28,012 nt of DNA from a virus. The notes below the pieces were generated by a model that was not told the origin of the DNA, ran no database searches, and worked only from the letters and a program-made list of their open reading frames with translations. This document shows positions 24,795 through 28,012 of the stretch, one piece after another. The stretch is from positions 1 to 28,012 of IMG/VR virus record IMGVR_UViG_3300007346_000162, one strand, 5' to 3'. The position numbers were made by a program, and so were the translations under genes. How positions within the stretch are numbered: the first letter of the stretch is position 1; each line of letters opens with the position of its first letter.

Positions 24795-25282
24795 CGTGTG
24801 GTCAGTTGATTCCATTCATTCTTGAAATGTTGAAAGGTGAGGTGGTTGCTCGAGTGCGGTTTGAGTACATCTCTAAAAAAAGTATGAGGCGAATCAGCTA
24901 CAATCAATCTCATCTTATTCACACCTTCAATGTCGCTAATATCCATTATCGCTCTTCGACGTTTGTAATAGTCATAGCTAATTTGTTGCGTTAGTAGTTC
25001 CTGTACCTCGGAGTACTCGTGAGGCGAGAGTGTGCGTTGTAATCTTTTGAGACGAGAGAAGGTGCTATCTGGTGAATACCATTTAATGACTGGAGGGTGG
25101 TACTCAACGATGAGATTTAGTTCAGGCAGAAAGAAGTCAGCATCATGTTTTGTACTGATAGGACGCTGATATGTTTTACCGTTAATTGCATCCCAGCCGA
25201 GATGCTTTGTTAGTAGAGCTGCACACGCTGCCTCTTCTCGGGAATGGAATTCAACCGGGAATCGGGGCGTATGTTCCAGCAT
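24776..25282 (-). CDS. restriction-endonuclease-fold-like protein (VEYH variant)
   Basis: The product is 168 residues. The N-terminal helix SREEAACAALL (14-24) is followed by DADFFLP (47-53) and IVEYHPP (58-64). This is the E...D-x-D-F..P...(I/V)-E-x-(K/H) layout of Vsr/DUF559-like restriction-endonuclease folds, with His62 in place of the usual Lys. The middle (KRLQRTLSPHEYSEVQELL) is helical. The start ATG 25282 has no clear Shine-Dalgarno and follows a terminator, so it may be made from its own promoter or be weakly translated. It lies next to a second nuclease-like gene. Function is inferred from the motif. Confidence 0.6.
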   Translation of the reverse strand: MLEHTPRFPVEFHSREEAACAALLTKHLGWDAINGKTYQRPISTKHDADFFLPELNLIVEYHPPVIKWYSPDSTFSRLKRLQRTLSPHEYSEVQELLTQQISYDYYKRRRAIMDISDIEGVNKMRLIVADSPHTFFRDVLKPHSSNHLTFQHFKNEWNQLTTRKRGRG

Positions 25283-25292
25283 AGTGTTCTAG

Positions 25293-25354
25293 AAAAGGTG
25301 GGCAGCAGCAGCGAGCATTCGCTTGGGAGAAAACACTTGGTGCCACTACTGCCC
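25293..25354 (-). terminator. leftward hairpin terminator after the PLA2-like gene
   Basis: On the leftward RNA, GGGCAGUAGUGGC (from 25354 to 25342) can pair with GCUGCUGCUGCCC (25312 to 25300): thirteen pairs including three G-U wobbles. An inner AGCGA/TCGCT hairpin competes with the base of this stem. ACCUUUUCU follows. The stem starts 4 nt after the stop codon of the PLA2-like gene. The U-run is short (four), so it may be leaky. Confidence 0.55.
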
Positions 25355-25358
25355 GAAA

Positions 25359-25628
25359 CTAAAACACGAGCCAACCGACGGCTCGCACAATGCCATAGTA
25401 TAGGTAGGCTTGTGCTTTCAGCAATGAAGAATTCTTGTGAGACGCTGTTTTGAGCATATGCTGCAGGAACAACTGGTCTACTTGGTATCTGTTGAGGTTA
25501 CCGGGATTCTCGTAGAGATTGTCGTGCAGGACGCAAGAAGAGGTTAGAGGGTCTACCTTGCTGAACAGTCCGTATATCCAGTCTGTGCTTGCCCAGAGGT
25601 ATCCACAACGTAATTTAGTATCTTTCAT
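25359..25628 (-). CDS. phospholipase-A2/DUF1353-like small protein
   Basis: The product is 89 residues from ATG 25628 (the frame also has an earlier ATG at 25679, but it lies in repeat DNA). The central part reads DPLTSSCVLHDNLY, then NRYQVDQLFLQHML: a C-x-x-H-D-x-x-Y motif followed by D-x-x-F. This matches the catalytic helix of PLA2-like proteins and the HD..Y...D..F pattern of phage DUF1353 proteins, in which His-Asp is the active pair. The C-terminus is helical and hydrophobic (LLKAQAYLYYGIVRAVGWLVF) and may contact the membrane. The start is one nt after the stop of the repeat-peptide gene (TGATATG), so translation is probably coupled. The activity is not proven. Confidence 0.6.
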   Translation of the reverse strand: MKDTKLRCGYLWASTDWIYGLFSKVDPLTSSCVLHDNLYENPGNLNRYQVDQLFLQHMLKTASHKNSSLLKAQAYLYYGIVRAVGWLVF

Positions 25629-25629
25629 A

Positions 25630-25911
25630 TCACCACGACTTCGACTCCGACTTAGACTTCGACCTCGACCACGCCCCAAACCCCGACCACGCCCCAGACC
25701 ACGACCACGCCCCCGACTCCGACTTAGACTTCGACCTCGACCACGCCCCAGACCCCGACCACGCCCCAGACCACGACCACGCCCCCGACTGCGCCCTAGA
25801 CCACGACCGCGACCACGCCCTGAACCACGACCCCGACCTCAAAGACACTTCCAACCCTTTTCTCAGTATTGCTGCTGTCATATTTGTTCTCTGGGCAAAG
25901 CGTGATTCCAT
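25630..25911 (-). CDS. Trp/Ser/Gly-rich repeat peptide, possible membrane-active protein
   Basis: The open frame has 93 codons, ATG 25911 to TGA 25630-25632. A normal-looking N-terminus (MESRFAQRTNMTAAILRKG) runs into units such as SGAWSWSGAW and SRSKSKSE. The 24-residue unit appears twice, following the 72-bp DNA repeat, and the copies differ by one residue (Ser or Phe). The product is rich in Trp, Ser, Gly, Arg and Lys, a composition seen in membrane-active peptides. No good Shine-Dalgarno precedes the ATG, but the frame overlaps the upstream gene by 34 nt and its stop lies 1 nt before the next ATG, as in a coupled operon. The repeat has no stops in any frame, so the frame could be accidental. 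I rate it uncertain. Confidence 0.4.
   Translation of the reverse strand: MESRFAQRTNMTAAILRKGLEVSLRSGSWFRAWSRSWSRAQSGAWSWSGAWSGSGAWSRSKSKSESGAWSWSGAWSGFGAWSRSKSKSESKSW
25642..25840. repeat. 72-bp tandem repeat built of 6-bp units (G-tract rich on the - strand)
   Basis: Copies at 25642-25713 and 25714-25785 match at 71 of 72 positions; a degenerate third part runs to about 25840. Each unit is twelve hexamers of the CGACCN/CGCCCC kind. Every unit contains four C-runs of four or five on the + strand (first copy: 25674-25677, 25681-25684, 25692-25695, 25710-25714), separated by 3, 7 and 14 nt. The leftward strand could therefore form a G-quadruplex. The tract is much more GC-rich than the flanking genes. 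Confidence 0.85.
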
Positions 25912-26135
25912 TCAAAGATGTCTACCACCGCACCTAAAGAGACTAGAACAAGCCCTTCCACTGGCTCTACCTCCGACAACTTGCCAGTCTTTAGCGCATC
26001 GCTGAATCTTCCAGTGTCAGCTACCCAAGCTGCGTCTCTTAATACGAGGAACTTATCGTCTACCTCTACCAGCCTTCCGGTGTGGTACATTGTTACAGTG
26101 CGAATGAATAATTTTCTACCAATCATGTCTTCCAT
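25878..26135 (-). CDS. conserved small phage protein (MIGxxxxIRTVTxxxTGR family)
   Basis: The product is 85 residues. It contains GRKLFIRTVTMYHTGRLVEV, FLVLRDAAWVADTGRF and GAVVDIFEWNHALPREQI. I recognise this pattern as a widely spread small phage protein, beta-rich and of unknown role. It has AGGAGG 9 nt before the ATG and starts within the end of the upstream coiled-coil gene (20-nt overlap). A second ATG three codons in (MIGRK) is a possible start and matches the usual family start. It probably belongs to the early DNA-metabolism transcription unit. Confidence 0.7.
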   Translation of the reverse strand: MEDMIGRKLFIRTVTMYHTGRLVEVDDKFLVLRDAAWVADTGRFSDALKTGKLSEVEPVEGLVLVSLGAVVDIFEWNHALPREQI

Positions 26136-26331
26136 TTCTAATGTCCTCCTTTAGTTGCTCCATTTCTTTCATCAAACGTGAAACTTGTTTTTTTAACACC
26201 TTTACAGTCGAGCCGTTTAGACCGTGACTGTCCAGTAACCTTTGCTTAGCAGCATCCAGCTCAGACTTCAGAGTTCGATACTTTCTGTCTGCAAGCATCT
26301 GACGCTGATACTCCTGCTTTAGCCTAACCAT
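26116..26331 (-). CDS. small coiled-coil protein
   Basis: The product is 71 residues, almost entirely charged helix (RQMLADRKYRTLKSELDAAKQ, then VKVLKKQVSRLMKEMEQLKE). AGGAGG stands 4 nt before the ATG. The start overlaps the RuvC-like gene by 8 nt and the end overlaps the next gene by 20 nt. This supports a real, coupled gene. No family is recognised; it may be a partner or multimerisation protein of a neighbour. Confidence 0.65.
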   Translation of the reverse strand: MVRLKQEYQRQMLADRKYRTLKSELDAAKQRLLDSHGLNGSTVKVLKKQVSRLMKEMEQLKEDIRNGRHDW

Positions 26332-26752
26332 ATGTCCTCCTAGCGTACTCAGCTATAAGGATGGCATCTGCTGTCTTATGAGTGATGTCTAGGTCAGGGT
26401 AGAGCTGCTGAGCTTTCTGCTTGGTGACGTTCTTATCGCCCTTTGTCAGGCATCCTAAGCTTCTCTGCCATGTGCTCGGTGCTACATCATCAAAGGGTAT
26501 TCTTCTTGCTACCAGACAGCCCCGTAGGAAGCCATAACCTTGTCCGAAGGTGAAAGTGCTCTTCACTCCTTGCTTAGGCATTGAATGTACCTTCTCGAGC
26601 AGCACGAAGCTGCCACTCCTTGCAAAATCACCGAGTAGCTCGGCAATATCCGCCTCGGTCTTAGGCATGCCCCACGCCTGCATCACACCCTCAGTATAGA
26701 CGGCTATCCCTCCGTTCTTTCCGGGGTCGATTCCGATGATGATTCCAGCCAC
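26324..26752 (-). CDS. RuvC-like Holliday junction resolvase
   Basis: The product is 142 residues, with a GTG start and AGGAG 7 nt upstream. The RNase H-like core shows IIIGIDPGKNGGIAV (catalytic Asp9), FVLLEKVHSMPKQG (Glu53) and the C-terminal HKTADAILIAEYA (Asp129). This is the acidic triad of phage RuvC-family resolvases and matches their length. It would cut branched recombination intermediates before packaging of concatemeric DNA. It lies in a leftward block with two single-strand DNA-binding-like proteins, which supports a replication or recombination role. The start lies 49 nt inside the end of the upstream OB-fold gene. Confidence 0.9.
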   Translation of the reverse strand: MAGIIIGIDPGKNGGIAVYTEGVMQAWGMPKTEADIAELLGDFARSGSFVLLEKVHSMPKQGVKSTFTFGQGYGFLRGCLVARRIPFDDVAPSTWQRSLGCLTKGDKNVTKQKAQQLYPDLDITHKTADAILIAEYARRTYG

Positions 26753-27360
26753 GGCTTCTCTCCTCTCTTTAGCTTATCAAATCCTAGCTGTATAAACCTT
26801 TCTTCCAACTGTCGATACTTCTTAACCTGTCCAGCATTAAAGTTCTGGAAATCAAAGTTCTGCGCCATGATAATCTTCTCCCAGTCTTTGCCGAACATCA
26901 TGAGCAGAAAGTCGAGCTTGCTGACAGTCTGGTTACCGACAGTCACGCAATGCTCACGGCGCACCCATCTACCACCGCAGTGCTTGGTTCTAATCCACAC
27001 GCAGTCGGCAAAGGCGTTTATCCACTCTTTATGCTCTTCATTTACAATGCTGTCAGCGCTCTCTCGTTTGGTAATCTTCTTGCTTTCTGCTTTCTGCTTA
27101 TCCTCATCCAGAAAGCCCCAGCTGTTTACCATCATCGTCCGTATATCGTCTTCTCCGGTAGTGTCGACCTTTCCCGACACTACGACCTTCTCCCCGTGAG
27201 AAAGCAGCTGTAGAGCGCGCTCAGCCTGTTCTCTGAACACTCTGCAGTGATACTGAATTGAATCTGTGTCTTTGATTACGAAGAGGCAGTATCTGTTGCC
27301 CTTCTGACTTACTCGTTCGGCAGGTCGTACCGTGACGCTGCCTTCTACTACTCGTTCCAT
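26704..27360 (-). CDS. OB-fold-like single-stranded-DNA-binding protein with C-terminal domain
   Basis: The product is 218 residues from ATG 27360, chosen because GGGAGGG lies 3 nt upstream; an earlier in-frame TTG at 27372 has no such site. Residues about 5-65 (VEGSVTVRPAERVSQKG, YCLFVIKDTDSIQYHCRVF, GEKVVVSGKVD) follow the five-strand pattern of an SSB-type OB fold. The C-terminal half (about 100-218) is a separate charged domain with two Cys (KHCGG and EHC) and many aromatics. It ends in a Ser/Glu/Thr-rich tail. Single-strand DNA binding is inferred from the fold; the C-terminal domain is not recognised. It lies downstream of a terminator. Confidence 0.6.
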   Translation of the reverse strand: MERVVEGSVTVRPAERVSQKGNRYCLFVIKDTDSIQYHCRVFREQAERALQLLSHGEKVVVSGKVDTTGEDDIRTMMVNSWGFLDEDKQKAESKKITKRESADSIVNEEHKEWINAFADCVWIRTKHCGGRWVRREHCVTVGNQTVSKLDFLLMMFGKDWEKIIMAQNFDFQNFNAGQVKKYRQLEERFIQLGFDKLKRGEKPWLESSSESTPERTEG

Positions 27361-27378
27361 ATACCCTCCCAAGCTTAT

Positions 27379-27415
27379 AAAAAGGGTGGCTCGACTCCGT
27401 TGGCGCGAACCACCC
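27379..27415 (-). terminator. leftward rho-independent terminator between the two OB-fold genes
   Basis: On the leftward RNA GGGUGGUUCG (27415 to 27406) pairs with CGAGCCACCC (27393 to 27384): ten pairs with one G-U wobble and a 12-nt loop. UUUUU follows (27383 to 27379). It lies only about 20 nt before the next start codon, so it would act as an attenuator unless a promoter overlaps it. Confidence 0.85.
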
Positions 27416-27430
27416 TCAAAGGAACATCGA

Positions 27431-27449
27431 CTTCACGAATGACGTGAAG
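27431..27449 (-). other. small perfect hairpin in the 3' UTR
   Basis: CTTCACG (27431-27437) pairs perfectly with CGTGAAG (27443-27449) around a 5-nt loop. It stands 8 nt past the DDDIPF gene stop and before the terminator. It may protect the 3' end, act as a processing site, or be an operator palindrome. Confidence 0.5.
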
Positions 27450-27457
27450 ATTTGACC

Positions 27458-27949
27458 TTAGAATGGAATGTCGTCATCCGCAAGGGAAATATCGTTGACA
27501 TCCTGCCGAGCCGGAGCTGCTGCTTGACCTGTAACAGGAGGCATAACAGCTTCGATGTTGCTATATTCCATGTCGCCCTTGCTAACAACCGTTACATTTA
27601 ACATGCAGTTCTTGCCTTTCAGACCTTCGATTACTCGTAATGCCGTCTCATCCTTATTCAGGTGACCTTTACGAATTGCTTCAGGGTCGAGAGCCTCTAC
27701 GACTTTGTAGAGCTTAGACTTGTTCGGCTTGCTTGCTAGGCTAACGGAAGTGACGTAACGCCCCTCCACTCCGCTCTGCAGCTTGAACACGAACTTCAAG
27801 GCATCCTCCAGCTCTTCGCTTTGGTACCGCTTCTTCTGGCATTCTTCCACGGCTACGCATGTAGCAGGGTAGAGTCCGGCAGGAACTACCTCGTCAAAGG
27901 TTCTTCCACCGCCACCAGTTGGTCTTTTAAGTGTTATTGTTAGTGCCAT
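27458..27949 (-). CDS. phage single-stranded-DNA-binding protein with acidic DDDIPF tip
   Basis: The product is 163 residues. AGGAG lies 7 nt before the ATG. The core (VVPAGLYPATCVAVEE, LKFVFKLQ, GRYVTSVSLASKPNKSKLYKV, GKNCMLNVTVVSKGDMEYSNI) follows the PAGxYxAxxxxVE...KFxFxL...NxxSKLYxxxEAL pattern of DUF669-like phage ssDNA-binding proteins. The C-terminus is acidic and ends DDDIPF, the classic SSB tip that recruits partner enzymes. It would coat single-stranded DNA during phage replication. It is followed by a hairpin and a terminator, so it may be expressed more strongly than the genes behind it. Confidence 0.8.
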   Translation of the reverse strand: MALTITLKRPTGGGGRTFDEVVPAGLYPATCVAVEECQKKRYQSEELEDALKFVFKLQSGVEGRYVTSVSLASKPNKSKLYKVVEALDPEAIRKGHLNKDETALRVIEGLKGKNCMLNVTVVSKGDMEYSNIEAVMPPVTGQAAAPARQDVNDISLADDDIPF

Positions 27950-27971
27950 ATTACATCTCCTATGTTGTTGG

Positions 27972-28012
27972 CTAATTTAACGTACGCATATCGTTTTCGA
28001 ATGCTTCGAGGT
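27972..28012 (-). CDS. C-terminal end of a leftward gene (start outside window)
   Basis: On the leftward strand an open frame enters at the window edge and ends at TAG 27972-27974. It gives only LEAFENDMRTLN. It stops 22 nt before the next start codon, a normal spacing with its Shine-Dalgarno in the gap. One other frame at the edge is also open, so this is a weak call. Confidence 0.4.
   Translation of the reverse strand, partial: LEAFENDMRTLN

Noticed and set aside
25359-25679. Longer N-terminus for the PLA2-like protein, starting at ATG 25679
   Set aside because: The extra 17 residues are repeat-encoded Arg/Ser/Gly with no ribosome site. ATG 25628 directly after the preceding stop fits better.
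25642-25840. CRISPR array
   Set aside because: The copies are contiguous 72-bp units without unique spacers, made of hexamers; there are no cas genes.
25519-25905. A + strand frame of 128 codons with long Arg-Pro runs
   Set aside because: It reads the 72-bp repeat in the opposite direction, has no ribosome site, covers the antisense of two leftward genes, and its dipeptide run is a direct result of the hexamer repeat.
27361-27372. TTG start for the second OB-fold gene
   Set aside because: The Shine-Dalgarno GGGAGGG lies between this TTG and ATG 27360, so it serves the ATG.

Overview
The window is part of a tailed double-stranded DNA bacteriophage genome, most likely a podovirus with a P22-like virion plan. 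It has small and large terminase subunits, a 701-residue portal, a separate scaffold, a coat protein, a gp4-like head-tail adaptor, a large gp10/nozzle-like protein and a run of glycine-rich, helical proteins that look like ejection proteins. I see no sheath, tube or tape-measure gene and no integrase. The host is probably Gram-negative, because the phage encodes a lipoprotein and a spanin-like protein with one membrane segment. The species cannot be named from the sequence. Base composition looks moderately AT-rich, except for one GC-rich repeat tract near 25.64-25.84 kb.

Layout, rightward module (about 1-24.1 kb, + strand). The window opens with the end of an unknown gene, a tail-fibre-like protein, a small unknown gene, a lipoprotein and a holin-like membrane protein. 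Packaging and head genes follow: TerS, TerL, a small acidic protein, portal, scaffold and coat. A strong intrinsic terminator sits right after the coat gene. Next come a three-repeat beta-rich protein (candidate decoration protein or head fibre), a small exported protein, a coiled-coil protein, a 617-residue virion protein, a small acidic protein, the adaptor, a very large nozzle protein and a small fibre-like protein. Three large candidate ejection proteins follow, then a T4-type lysozyme and a spanin-like protein. Genes are packed tightly, and at least eight junctions share a single base (TAATG).

Layout, leftward module (28.0 down to 24.1 kb, - strand). Reading in its own direction: the end of an unknown gene, a single-stranded-DNA-binding protein with an acidic DDDIPF tip, an intrinsic terminator, a second OB-fold-like protein, a RuvC-like Holliday junction resolvase, a coiled-coil protein and a conserved small phage protein. 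Then come a peculiar Trp/Ser/Gly repeat peptide written in a 72-bp tandem repeat, a phospholipase-A2/DUF1353-like protein, a terminator, a nuclease-like protein, a 40-residue membrane peptide and a PD-(D/E)XK nuclease. This is a DNA replication and recombination block facing the virion block. The two modules meet tail to tail with a 20-nt overlap at 24084-24103.

How it fits together. The right-hand genes supply DNA binding, recombination and resolution. The left-hand genes build and fill the head, attach the short tail and lyse the cell, with lysis functions split between 1.3-2.1 kb (lipoprotein, holin) and 23.1-24.1 kb (lysozyme, spanin-like). The most unusual items are the 72-bp G-tract repeat and the repeat peptide coupled to a PLA2-like gene, a domain shared by the lipoprotein and a virion protein, a 110-nt TerS/TerL overlap, and a rightward terminator lying inside the leftward module. 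All functions are read from sequence patterns by eye; no database search was run.
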